Part shown: positions 12,121 through 25,800 of the stretch, one piece after another
Layout of the letters: every line of letters starts with the position of its first letter
Numbering within the stretch: position 1 is the stretch's first letter
NCBI GenBank assembly: GCA_963678705.1
Contig: OY783207.1
Span: forward strand, 7,874,001-7,938,000
DNA length: 64,000 nt
Source of the DNA: Panorpa germanica
Taxonomy: Eukaryota; Arthropoda; Insecta; Mecoptera; Panorpidae
Reading direction: 5' to 3'
Position numbers and translations under genes: made by a program
Notes under the pieces: model-generated
The model's input: only the letters and a program-made list of their open reading frames with translations
Database searches by the model: none
Told to the model about the DNA's origin: nothing

Positions 12121-13650
12121 TGATGATAGGTCCGCACCATGATGGATTTGCGGGAGAGAAAAAATAATGAAAAAAAAAACTTGGAAATTATGTGAGGTTT
12201 TGAACAACGATTATTTATAAAGGTAATTTGTAACGTGAATGTGTGCAACCACAAAATTTTAGGATAAATTGAATAAGAGTATTAGACAAATTCGCCTACA
12301 TTACATATGCCATGTATCAACAGCACGTTTACCTGCTCTATATAATTCAATTTCTAAATAACGGAATTTTAAAACTTCAATATTATAAAACTTCTTAATG
12401 TTATATCTAATACAATTATTAGCCTTGACTAAGGAATCTAACAATGATAGTTCACTAAAATCATAACAGATATCTCTGGCATAGCATTTTTCTAAATTGT
12501 GATATTCCAAACATGTATGCCTAATATTATAATCCTCTATTTATATATTCTTCTAATTATGCCGCAGCAATTATTTTTTAATTACTTAAACTTTTTGCAT
12601 CCCTAAAAATCAATTTTCCATCAATTTTAAAACATTGAATAATTTTTTAAGAAAACTTTTATCTTTAAAAAACAAACTTTAAAATTGTTTTATAATTATT
12701 AGGAACCGACAAAGATCACGATCTTACACTAATGATACATCTCCGGCATTAAATACTTTAGGAGTTTTTAATAAATTTAATTTGAGAAGATATCTTTATT
12801 TGAAACTTTTATAGATTTAATTATATTAAAAATTCGAACATAATCAGAATTTTAAATTTAAAAAATAAAACATATATCCACTTAAATAGTGTATAAATAT
12901 TACGTAAATGTTAAACGCTGCAGATTTAAAGATGATGAGGGCTAGAAACGGATGAGGGAATATTCTGGATCAGAAATAGTTAAAATCTAAAGATGAAGTT
13001 TTTTCTAAAATATGTATTAGTGGATAAAAGAATAAATTTCAAAATACCATACACAGCTGGACACTTCTCTTCTTTACAAGAGATTAACAGTTAATTGTCG
13101 TCACCACAAAGACGTATTTAAACAATCAGAATTTAGAATATAATAATAAAGAAAACGTGTCATTGCTGACAGTAAGCAAGTGGTGTTTTTAGTCCTTCGA
13201 TGAATCGTTACAGAGTCTGGTTTACATTTACTAAATATAAATTATTCTTGCGAATTAATGTAGTATTTGAATGGATCATAATTAATAAACAATCCATGTT
13301 GTAATTACGTTGATTTGATGCATGTACTCGAAGCTAGTATTTTCTGCCTCCACTGAACACTAACGATAAGTCTAAATAAATTGTTACTGTATAAATAACA
13401 ATGTATAATAACAAAACATAAATCAAGATTGAAATGAAACATATGATAGTCATTACAGTTAGTTACACCATGCATAAACCATAACGATATATAGTTCCCT
13501 GTAACATAGCCATAGCTTGTCAAAATGTGAGGACTGTGTTACTTCCGGGTAGTGAAGATGCCTTGCTTATAGCTTGCAGATTCGTCACAAAATCCTTAAT
13601 TGAGAGGTAATGCGGTAAATTGGAGGAGATGCTTTTCTGAGTAATTTGAA
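12121..13650. other. gene-free AT-rich DNA, left flank of the satellite
   Basis: No gene or repeat unit recognised up to the abrupt start of the array at 13,651. Confidence 0.5.
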
Positions 13651-16600
13651 AATAAACAAAATAAAAAGTTGAATTTTTATGCAATTAACAAGAGTATAAA
13701 CCTTTGAAAATTTGATAAAAAATCAATTTTTTGTTTTGACAAATGAAAGATGTATTCGAACGTAGTTTTTTATGCTGATTTCAAAAATGAAATTTATTTT
13801 TAAATATCTCTGTTATTTATGCCTAAACATGCCGATATCTCGAAAACCGGAACACTTACCTAAAATCGAATTGCAGATTTGAAATCAGCGTAAAAAAGTA
13901 CGATAAGAACCATTAAAAAATAAACAAAATAAAAAGTTGAATTTTTATGAAATTAACAAGAGTATAACCTTTAAAAATTTGATAAAAAATCAATTTTTTA
14001 TTTTGACAAATGAAAGATGTATTCGAACGTAGTTTTTTATGCTGATTTCAAAAATGAAATCCATTTTTAAATATCTCTATTATTTATGCCTAAACATGCC
14101 GATATCTCGAAAACCGGAACACTTACCTAAAATCGAATTGCAGATTTGAAATCAGCGTAAAAAAGTACGATAAGAACCATTAAAAAATAAACAAAATAAA
14201 AAGTTTAATTTTTAGGAAATTAACAAGAGTATAACCTTTAAAAATTTGATAAAAAATCAATTTTTTGTTTTGACAAATAAAAGATGTTTTCTAAAAGAGT
14301 TTCATATGCTGATTTTAAAAATGAAAATCAATTTTAAATATTCCTAATACTTACTATATTTAGAAACTAAAAGGAGAACAACTAATAGAAATTTATGCAG
14401 CCGTACTTAGTGCACCCCGTTTTATGAAATTCAAACTGCGATTTTAATGAAATTAACAAGAGTATAACCTTTAGAAATTTGATAAAAAATCAATTTTTTG
14501 TTTTGACAAATACAAGATGTATTCGAACGTAGTTTTTTATGCTGATTTCAAAAATGAAATCTATTTTTAAATATCTCTATTATTTATGCCCAAACATGTC
14601 GATATCTCGAAAAGCGGGACACCTACAAAAAAACAAATTTCAGATTTGAAATCAGCGTGAAAAAGTACGTCAAGAACCATTTAAAAATAAACAAAATAAA
14701 AAGTTGAATTTTTATGAAATTAACAAGAGTATAACCTTTAAAATTTTGATAAAAAATCAATTTTCTCTTTTGGCAAATAAAACATGTTTTCGAACGTAGA
14801 TTTTTATGCTGATTTCAAAAATGAAATCCATTTTTAAATATCTCTATTATTTATGCCTAAACATGCCGATATCTCGAAAACCGGAACACTTACCTAAAAT
14901 CGAATTGCAGATTTGAAATCAGCGTAAAAAAGTACGATAAGAACCATTAAAAAATAAACAAAATAAAAAGTTGAATTTTAATGAAATTAACAAGAGTATA
15001 ACCTTTAAAAATTTGATAAAAAATCAATTTTTTGTTTTGACAAATAAAAGATGTTTTCTAAAAGAGTTTCATATGCTGATTTTAAAAATGAGAATCAATT
15101 TTAAATATTCCTAATACTTACTATATTTAGAAACTAAAAAGAGGACAACTAATAGAAATTTATGCAGCCGTGCTTAGTGCACCCCGCTTTATGAAATTCA
15201 AACTGCGATTTTTATGAAATTAACCTTTAAAAATTTGATAAAAAATCAATTTTTTGTTTTGACAAATGAAAGATGTATTCGAACGTAGTTTTTTATGCTG
15301 ATTTCAAAAATGAAATCCATTTTTAAATATCTGTATTATTTATGCCTAAACATGCCGATATCTCGAAAACCGGAACACTTACCTAAAATCGAATTGCAGA
15401 TTTGAAATTAGCGTAAAAAAGTACGATAAGAACCATTAAAAAATAAACAAAATAAAAAGTTGAATTTTTATGAAATTAACAAGAGTATAATAACCTTTAA
15501 AAATTTGATAAAAAATCAATTTTTTGTTTTAACAAATAAAAGATGTTTTCTAAAAGAGTTTTATATGCTGATTTTAAAAATGAGAATCAATTTTAAATAT
15601 TCCTAATACTTACTAAATTTAGAAACTAAAAAGAGAACAACTAATAGAAATTTATGCAGCCGTACTTTGTGCACCCCGTTTCATGAAATTCAAACTGCGA
15701 TTTTTATGAAATTAACAAGAGTATAACCTTTAAAATTTTGATACAAAATCAATTTTCTCTTTTGGCAAATAAAACATGTTTTCAAACGTAGATATTTATG
15801 CTGATTTCAAAAATGAAATCTATTTTTAAATATCTCTATTATTTATGCCCAAACATGTCGATATCTCGAAAAGCGGGACACCTACAAAAAAACAAATTTC
15901 AGATTTGAAATCAGCGTGAAAAAGTACGTCAAGAACCATTTAAAAATAAACAAAATAAAAAGTTGAATTTTTATGAAATTAACAAGAGTATAACCTTTAA
16001 AAATTTGATAAAAAATCAATTTTTTGTTTTGACAAATAAAAGATGTTTTCTAAAAGAGTTTCATATGCTGATTTTAAAAATGAAAATCAATTTTAAATAT
16101 TCCTAATACTTACTATATTTAGAAACTAAAAAGAGAACAACTAATAGAAATTTAAGCAGCCGTACTTAGTGCACCCCGTTTTATGAAATTCAAACTGCGA
16201 TTTTTATGAAATTAACAAGAGTATAACCTTTAAAAATTTGATAAAAAATTAAATTTTTGTTTTAACAAATGAAAGATGTATTCGAACGTAGTTCTTTATG
16301 CTGATTTCAAAAATGAAATCCGTTTTTAAATATCTCTATTATTTATGCCTAAACATGCCGATATCTCGAAAACCGGAACACTTACCTAAAATCGAATTGC
16401 AGATTTGAAATCAGCGTAGAAAAGTACGATAAGAACCATTAAAAAATAAACAAAATAAAAAGTTGAATTTTTATGAAATTAACAAGAGTATAACCTTTAA
16501 AAATTTGATAAAAAATCAATTTTTTGTTTTGACAAATAAAAGATGTTTTCTAAAAAAATTTCATATGCTGATTTTAAAAATGAGAATCAATTTTAAATAT

Positions 16601-18160
16601 TCCTAATACTTACTATATTTAGAAACTAAAAAGAGAACAACTAATAGAAATTTATGCAGCCGTACTTTGTGCACCCCGTTTTATGAAATTCAAACTGCGA
16701 TTTTTGTGAAATTAACAAGAGTATAACCTTTAGAAATTTGATAAAAAATCAATTTTTTGTTTTGACAAATACAAGATGTATTCGAACGTAGTTTTTTATG
16801 CTGATTTTAAAAATGAGAATCAATTTTAAATATTCCTAATACTTACTATATTTAGAAACTAAAAAGAGAACAACTAATAGAAATTTATGCAGCCGTGCTT
16901 AGTGCACCCCGCTTTATGAAATTCAAATTGCGATTTTTATGAAATTAACCTTTAAAAATTTGATAAAAAATCAATTTTTTGTTTTGACAAATGAAAGATG
17001 TATCCGAACTTAGTTTTTTATGCTGATTTCAAAAATGAAATCCATTTTTAAATATCTCTATTATTTATGCCTAAACATGCCGATATCTCGAAAACCGGAA
17101 CACTTACCTAAAATCGAATTGCAGATTTGAAATCAGCGTAAAAAAGTACGATAAGAACCATTAAAAAATAAACAAAATAAGAAGTTGAATTTTTATGAAA
17201 TTAACAAGAGTATAACCTTTAAAAATTTGATAAAAAATCAATTTTTTGTTTTGACAAATAAAAGATGTTTTCTAAAAGAGTTTCATATGCTGATTTTAAA
17301 AATGAAAATCAATTTTAAATATTCCTAATACTTACTATATTTAGAAACTAAAAGGAGAACAACTAATAGAAATTTATGCAGCCGTACTTTGTGCACCCCG
17401 TTTTATGAAATTCAAACTGCGATTTTTATGAAATTAACAAGAGTATAACCTTTAGAAATTTGATAAAAAATCAATTTTTTGTTTTGACAAATACAAGATG
17501 TATTCGAACGTAGTTTTTTATGCTGATTTCAAAAATGAGAATCAATTTTAACTATTCCTAATACTTACTATATTTAGAAACTAAAAAGAGAACAACTAAT
17601 AGAAATTTATGCAGCCGTGCTTAGTGCACCCCGCTTTATGAAATTCAAACTGCGATTTTTATGAAATTAACCTTTAAAAATTTGATAAAAAATCAATTTT
17701 TTGTTTTGACAAATGAAAGATTTATTCGAACGTAGTTTTTTATGCTGATTTCAAAAAAGAAATCCATTTTTAAATATCTCTATTATTTATGCCTAAACAT
17801 GCCGATATCTCGAAAACCGGAACACTTACCTAAAATCGAATTGCAGATTTGAAATCAGCGTAAAAAAGTACGATAAGAGCCATTAAAAAATAAACAAAAT
17901 AAAAAGTTGAATTTTTATGAAATTAACAAGAGTATAACCTTTAAAAATTTGATAAAAAATCAATTTTTTGTTTTGACAAATACAAGATGTATTCGAACGT
18001 AGTTTTTTATGCTGATTTCAAAAATGAGAATCAATTTTAAATATTCCTAATACTTACTATATTTAGAAACTAAAAAGAGAACAACTAATAGAAATTTATG
18101 CAGCCGTGCTTAGTGCACCCCGCTTTATGAAATTCAAACTGCGATTTTTATGAAATTAAC
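13651..18160 (+). repeat. satellite higher-order region 1 (divergent)
   Basis: First stretch of the array, less regular than the two units that follow. It holds A-A pairs near 13.65-14.19 kb and A-B alternation after that. Diagnostic variants link it to later units: a TTTAAGCAGCC change at 16,151 recurs at 26,647 (offset 10,496), and the GATTTATTC change at 17,719 is related to GATTTATTG at 20,118. Confidence 0.7.
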
Positions 18161-21100
18161 CTTTAAAAATTTGATAAAAAATCAATTTTTTGTTTTGACA
18201 AATAAAAGATGTTTTCTAAAAGAGTTTCATATGCTGATTTTAAAAATGAGAATCAATTTTAAATATTCCTAATACTTACTATATTTAGAAACTAAAAAGA
18301 AAACAACTAATAGAAATTTATGCAGCCGTACTTAGTGCACCCCGTTTTATGAAATTCAAACTGCGATTTTTATGAAATTAACAAGAGTATAACCTTTAAA
18401 ATTTTGATACAAAATTAATTTTCTCTTTTGGCAAATAAAACATGTTTTCAAACGTAGATATTTATGCTGATTTCAAAAATGAAATCTATTTTTAAATATC
18501 TCTATTATTTATGCCCAAACATGTCGATATCTCGAAAAGCGGGACACCTACAAAAAAACAAATTTCAGATTTGAAATCAGCGTGAAAAAGTACGTCAAGA
18601 ACCATTTAAAAATAAACAAAATAAAAAGTTGAATTTTTATGAAATTAACAAGAGTATAACCTTTAAAAATTTGATAAAAAATCAATTTTTTGTTTTGACA
18701 AATAAAAGATGTTTTCTAAAAGAGTTTCATATGCTGATTTTAAAAATGAAAATCAATTTTAAATATTCCTAATACTTACTATATTTAGAAACTAAAAGGA
18801 GAACAACTAATAGAAATTTATGCAGCCGTACTTTGTGCACCCCGTTTTATGAAATTCAAACTGCGATTTTTATGAAATTAACAAGAGTATAACCTTTAGA
18901 AATTTGATAAAAAATCAATTTTTTGTTTTGACAAATACAAGATGTATTCGAACGTAGTTTTTTATGCTGATTTCAAAAATGAGAATCAATTTTAAATATT
19001 CCTAATACTTACTATATTTAGAAACTAAAAAGAGAACAACTAATAGAAATTTATGCAGCCGTGCTTAGTGCACCCCGCTTTATGAAATTCAAACTGCGAT
19101 TTTTATGAAATTAACCTTTAAAAATTTGATAAAAAATCAATTTTTTGTTTTGACAAATAAAAGATGTTTTCTAAAAGAGTTTCATATGCTGATTTTAAAA
19201 ATGAGAATCAATTTTAAATATTCCTAATACTTTCTATATTTAGAAACTAAAAAGAGAACAACTAATAGAAATTTATGCAGCCGTACTTAGTGCACCCCGT
19301 TTTATGAAATTCAAACTGCGATTTTTATGAAATTAACAAGAGTATAACCTTTAAAATTTTGATACAAAATCAATTTTCTCTTTTGGCAAATAAAACATGT
19401 TTTCAAACGTAGATATTTATGCTGATTTCAAAAATGAAATCTATTTTTAAATATCTCTATTATTTATGCCCAAACATGTCGATATCTCGAAAAGCGGGAC
19501 ACCTACAAAAAAACAAATTTCAGATTTGAAATCAGCGTGAAAAAGTACGTCAAGAACCATTTAAAAATAAACAAAATAAAAAGTTGAATTTTTATGAAAT
19601 TAACAAGAGTATAACCTTTAAAAATTTGATAAAAAATCAATTTTTTGTTTTGACAAATAAAAGATGTTTTCTAAAAGAGTTTCATATGCTGATTTTAAAA
19701 ATGAAAATCAATTTTAAATATTCCTAATACTTACTATATTTAGAAACTAAAAGGAGAACAACTAATAGAAATTTATGCAGCCGTACTTTGTGCACCCCGT
19801 TTTATGAAATTCAAACTGCGATTTTTATGAAATTAACAAGAGTATAACCTTTAGAAATTTGATAAAAAATCAATTTTTTGTTTTGACAAATACAAGATGT
19901 ATTCGAACGTAGTTTTTTATGCTGATTTCAAAAATGAGAATCAATTTTAACTATTCCTAATACTTACTATATTTAGAAACTAAAAAGAGAACAACTAATA
20001 GAAATTTATGCAGCCGTGCTTAGTGCACCCCGCTTTATGAAATTCAAACTGCGATTTTTATGAAATTAACCTTTAAAAATTTGATAAAAAATCAATTTTT
20101 TGTTTTGACAAATGAAAGATTTATTGGAACGTAGTTTTTTATGCTGATTTCAAAAAAGAAATCCATTTTTAAATATCTCTATTATTTATGCCTAAACATG
20201 CCGATATCTCGAAAACCGGAACACTTACCTAAAATCGAATTGCAGATTTGAAATCAGCGTAAAAAAGTACGATAAGAGCCATTAAAAAATAAACAAAATA
20301 AAAAGTTGAATTTTTATGAAATTAACAAGAGTATAACCTTTAAAAATTTGATAAAAAATCAATTTTTTGTTTTGACAAATAAAAGATGTTTTCTAAAAGA
20401 GTTTCACATGCTGATTTTAAAAATGAAAATCAATTTTAAATATTCTTAATACTTACTATATTTAGAAACTAAAAAGAGAACAACTAATAGAAATTTATGC
20501 AGCCGTACTTAGTGCACCCCGTTTTATGAAATTCAAACTGCGATTTTTATGAAATTAACAAGAGTATAACCTTTAAAATTTTGATACAAAATCAATTTTC
20601 TCTTTTGGCAAATAAAACATGTTTTCGAACGTAGATTTTTATGCTGATTTCAAAAATGAAATCTATTTTTAAATATCTCTATTATTTATGCCCAAACATG
20701 TCGATATCTCGAAAAGCGGGACACCTACAAAAAAACAAATTTCAGATTTGAAATCAGCGTGAAAAAGTACGTCAAGAACCATTTAAAAATAAACAAAATA
20801 AAAAGTTGAATTTTTATGAAATTAACAAGAGTATAACCTTTAAAATTTTGATAAAAAATCAATTTTCTCTTTTGGCAAATAAAACATGTTTTCGAACGTA
20901 GATTTTTATGCTGATTTCAAAAATGAAATCCATTTTTAAATATCTCTATTATTTATGCCTAAACATGCCGATATCTCGAAAACCGGAACACTTACCTAAA
21001 ATCGAATTGCAGATTTGAAATCAGCGTAAAAAGTACGATAAGAACCATTAAAAAATAAACAAAATAAAAAGTTGAATTTTAATGAAATTAACAAGAGTAT

Positions 21101-22825
21101 AACCTTTAAAAATTTGATAAAAAATCAATTTTTTGTTTTGACAAATACAAGATGTATTCGAACGTAGTTTTTTATGCTGATTTCAAAAATGAGAATCAAT
21201 TTTAAATATTCCTAATACTTACTATATTTAGAAACTAAAAAGAGAACAACTAATAGAAATTTATGCAGCCGTACTTAGTGCACCCCGTTTTATGAAATTC
21301 AAACTGCGATTTTTATGAAATTAACAAGAGTATAACCTTTAAAATTTTGATACAAAATCAATTTTCTCTTTTGGCAAATAAAACATGTTTTCAAACGTAG
21401 ATATTTATGCTGATTTCAAAAATGAAATCTATTTTTAAATATCTCTATTATTTATGCCCAAACATGTCGATATCTCGAAAAGCGGGACACCTACAAAAAA
21501 ACAAATTTCAGATTTGAAATCAGCGTGAAAAAGTACGTCAAGAACCATTTAAAAATAAACAAAATAAAAAGTTGAATTTTTATGAAATTAACAAGAGTAT
21601 AACCTTTAAAAATTTGATAAAAAATCAATTTTTTGTTTTGACAAATAAAAGATGTTTTCTAAAAGAGTTTCATATGCTGATTTTAAAAATGAGAATCAAT
21701 TTTAAATATTCCTAATACTTACTATATTTAGAAACTCAAAAGAGAACAACTAATAGAAATTTATGCAGCCGTACTTTGTGCACCCCGTTTTATGAAATTC
21801 AAACTGCGATTTTTATGAAATTAACAAGAGTATAACCTTTAAAAATTTGATAAAAACTCAATTTTTTGTTTTGACAAATGAAAGATGTATTCGAACGTAG
21901 TTGTTTATGCTGATTTCAAAAATGAAATCCATTTTTATATATCTCTATTATTTATGCCTAAACATGCCGATATCTCGAAAACGGGAACACTTACCTAAAA
22001 TCGAATTGCAGATTTGAAATCAGCGTAAAAAAGTACGATAAGAACCATTAAAAAATAAACAAAATAAAAAGTTGAATTTTTATGAAATTAACAAGAGTAT
22101 AACCTTTAAAAATTTGATAAAAAATCAATTTTTTGTTTTGACAAATAAAAGATGTTTTCTAAAAAAATTTCATATGCTGATTTTAAAAATGAGAATCAAT
22201 TTTAAATATTCCTAATACTTACTATATTTAGAAACTAAAAAGAGAACAACTAATAGAAATTTATGCAGCCGTACTTTGTGCACCCCGTTTTATGAAATTC
22301 AAACTGCGATTTTTGTGAAATTAACAAGAGTATAACCTTTAGAAATTTGATAAAAAATCAACTTTTTGTTTTGACAAATACAAGATGTATTCGAACGTAG
22401 TTTTTTATGCTGATTTCAAAAATGAGAATCAATTTTAAATATTCCTAATACTTACTATATTTAGAAACTAAAAAGAGAACAACTAATAGAAATTTATGCA
22501 GCCGTGCTTAGTGCACCCCGTTTTATGAAATTCAAACTGCGATTTTTATGAAATTAACCTTTAAAAATTTGATAAAAAATCAATTTTTTGTTTTGACAAA
22601 TGAAAGATGTATTCGAACGTAGTTTTTTATGCTGATTTCAAAAATGAAATCCATTTTTAAATATCTCTATTATTTATGCCTAAACATGCCGATATCTCGA
22701 AAACCGGAACACTTACCTAAAATCGAATTGCAGATTTGAAATCAGCGTAAAAAAGTACGATGAGAACCATTAAAAAATAAACAAAATAAAAAGTTGAATT
22801 TTTATGAAATTAACAAGAGTATAAC
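18161..22825 (+). repeat. satellite higher-order unit 2 (4,665 bp)
   Basis: Monomer order and rare variants in this stretch recur 4,665 bp downstream at its left part (for example AAAATTAATTTTCTC at 18,41x and 23,07x). At its right part they recur 4,887 bp downstream (GATTTATTGG at 20,118 and 25,005, TTTCACATGC at 20,403 and 25,290, and the one-base-shorter GCGTAAAAAGTACG at 21,027 and 25,914). Confidence 0.85.
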
Positions 22826-25800
22826 CTTTAAAAATTTGATAAAAAATCAATTTTTTGTTTTGACAAATAAAAGATGTTTTCTAAAAGAGTTTCATATGCT
22901 GATTTTAAAAATGAGAATCAATTTTAAATATTCCTAATACTTACTATATTTAGAAACTAAAAAGAGAACAACTAATAGAAATTTATGCAGCCGTACTTAG
23001 TGCACCCCGTTTTATGAAATTTAAACTGCGATTTTTATGAAATTAACAAGAGTATAACCTTTAAAATTTTGATACAAAATTAATTTTCTCTTTTGGCAAA
23101 TAAAACATGTTTTCAAACGTAGATATTTATGCTGATTTCAAAAATGAAATCTATTTTTAAATATCTCTATTATTTATGCCCAAACATGTCGATATCTCGA
23201 AAAGCGGGACACCTACAAAAAAACAAATTTCAGATTTGAAATCAGCGTGAAAAAGTACGTCAAGAACCATTTAAAAATAAACAAAATAAAAAGTTGAATT
23301 TTTATGAAATTAACAAGAGTATAACCTTTAAAAATTTGATAAAAAATCAATTTTTTGTTTTGACAAATAAAAGATGTTTTCTAAAAGAGTTTCATATGCT
23401 GATTTTAAAAATGAAAATCAATTTTAAATATTCCTAATACTTACTATATTTAGAAACTAAAAGGAGAACAACTAATAGAAATTTATGCAGCCGTACTTTG
23501 TGCACCCCGTTTTATGAAATTCAAACTGCGATTTTTATGAAATTAACAAGAGTATAACCTTTAGAAATTTGATAAAAAATCAATTTTTTGTTTTGACAAA
23601 TACAAGATGTATTCGAACGTAGTTTTTTATGCTGATTTCAAAAATGAGAATCAATTTTAAATATTCCTAATACTTACTATATTTAGAAACTAAAAAGAGA
23701 ACAACTAATAGAAATTTATGCAGCCGTGCTTAGTGCACCCCGCTTTATGAAATTCAAACTGCGATTTTTATGAAATTAACCTTTAAAAATTTGATAAAAA
23801 ATCAATTTTTTGTTTTGACAAATAAAAGATGTTTTCTAAAAGAGTTTCATATGCTGATTTTAAAAATGAGAATCAATTTTAAATATTCCTAATACTTACT
23901 ATATTTAGAAACTAAAAAGAGAACAACTAATAGAAATTTATGCAGCCGTACTTAGTGCACCCCGTGTTATGAAATTCAAACTGCGATTTTTATGAAATTA
24001 ACAAGAGTATAACCTTTAAAATTTTGATACAAAATCAATTTTCTCTTTTGGCAAATAAAACATGTTTTCAAACGTAGATATTTATGCTGATTTCAAAAAT
24101 GAAATCTATTTTTAAATATCTCTATTATTTATGCCCAAACATGTCGATATCTCGAAAAGCGGGACACCTACAAAAAAACAAATTTCAGATTTGAAATCAG
24201 CGTGAAAAAGTACGTCAAGAACCATTTAAAAATAAACAAAATAAAAAGTTGAATTTTTATGAAATTAACAAGAGTATAACCTTTAAAAATTTGATAAAAA
24301 ATCAATTTTTTGTTTTGACAAATAAAAGATGTTTTCTAAAAGAGTTTCATATGCTGATTTTAAAAATGAAAATCAATTTTAAATATTCCTAATACTTACT
24401 ATATTTAGAAACTAAAAGGAGAACAACTAATAGAAATTTATGCAGCCGTACTTTGTGCACCCCGTTTTATGAAATTCAAACTGCGATTTTTATGAAATTA
24501 ACAAGAGTATAACCTTTAGAAATTTGATAAAAAATCAATTTTTTGTTTTGACAAATACAAGATGTATTCGAACGTAGTTTTTTATGCTGATTTCAAAAAT
24601 GAGAATCAATTTTAAATATTCCTAATACTTACTATATTTAGAAACTAAAAAGAGAACAACTAATAGAAATTTATGCAGCCGTGCTTAGTGCACCCCGCTT
24701 TATGAAATTCAAACTGCGATTTTTATGAAATTAACCTTTAAAAATTTGATAAAAAATCAATTTTTTGTTTTGACAAATACAAGATGTATTCGAACGTAGT
24801 TTTTTATGCTGATTTCAAAAATGAGAATCAATTTTAAATATTCCTAATACTTTCTATATTTAGAAACTAAAAAGAGAACAACTAATAGAAATTTATGCAG
24901 CCGTGCTTAGTGCACCCCGCTTTATGAAATTCAAACTGCGATTTTTATGAAATTAACCTTTAAAAATTTGATAAAAAATCAATTTTTTGTTTTGACAAAT
25001 GAAAGATTTATTGGAACGTAGTTTTTTATGCTGATTTCAAAAAAGAAATCCATTTTTAAATATCTCTATTATTTATGCCTAAACATGCCGATATCTCGAA
25101 AACCGGAACACTTACCTAAAATCGAATTGCAGATTTGAAATCAGCGTAAAAAAGTACGATAAGAGCCATTAAAAAATAAACAAAATAAAAAGTTGAATTT
25201 TTATGAAATTAACAAGAGTATAACCTTTAAAAATTTGATAAAAAATCAATTTTTTGTTTTGACAAATAAAAGATGTTTTCTAAAAGAGTTTCACATGCTG
25301 ATTTTAAAAATGAAAATCAATTTTAAATATTCTTAATACTTACTATATTTAGAAACTAAAAAGAGAACAACTAATAGAAATTTATGCAGCCGTACTTAGT
25401 GCACCCCGTTTTATGAAATTCAAACTGCGATTTTTATGAAATTAACAAGAGTATAACCTTTAAAATTTTGATACAAAATCAATTTTCTCTTTTGGCAAAT
25501 AAAACATGTTTTCGAACGTAGATTTTTATGCTGATTTCAAAAATGAAATCTATTTTTAAATATCTCTATTATTTATGCCCAAACATGTCGATATCTCGAA
25601 AAGCGGGACACCTACAAAAAAACAAATTTCAGATTTGAAATCAGCGTGAAAAAGTACGTCAAGAACCATTTAAAAATAAACAAAATAAAAAGTTGAATTT
25701 TTATGAAATTAACAAGAGTATAACCTTTAAAATTTTGATAAAAAATCAATTTTCTCTTTTGGCAAATAAAACATGTTTTCGAACGTAGATTTTTATGCTG

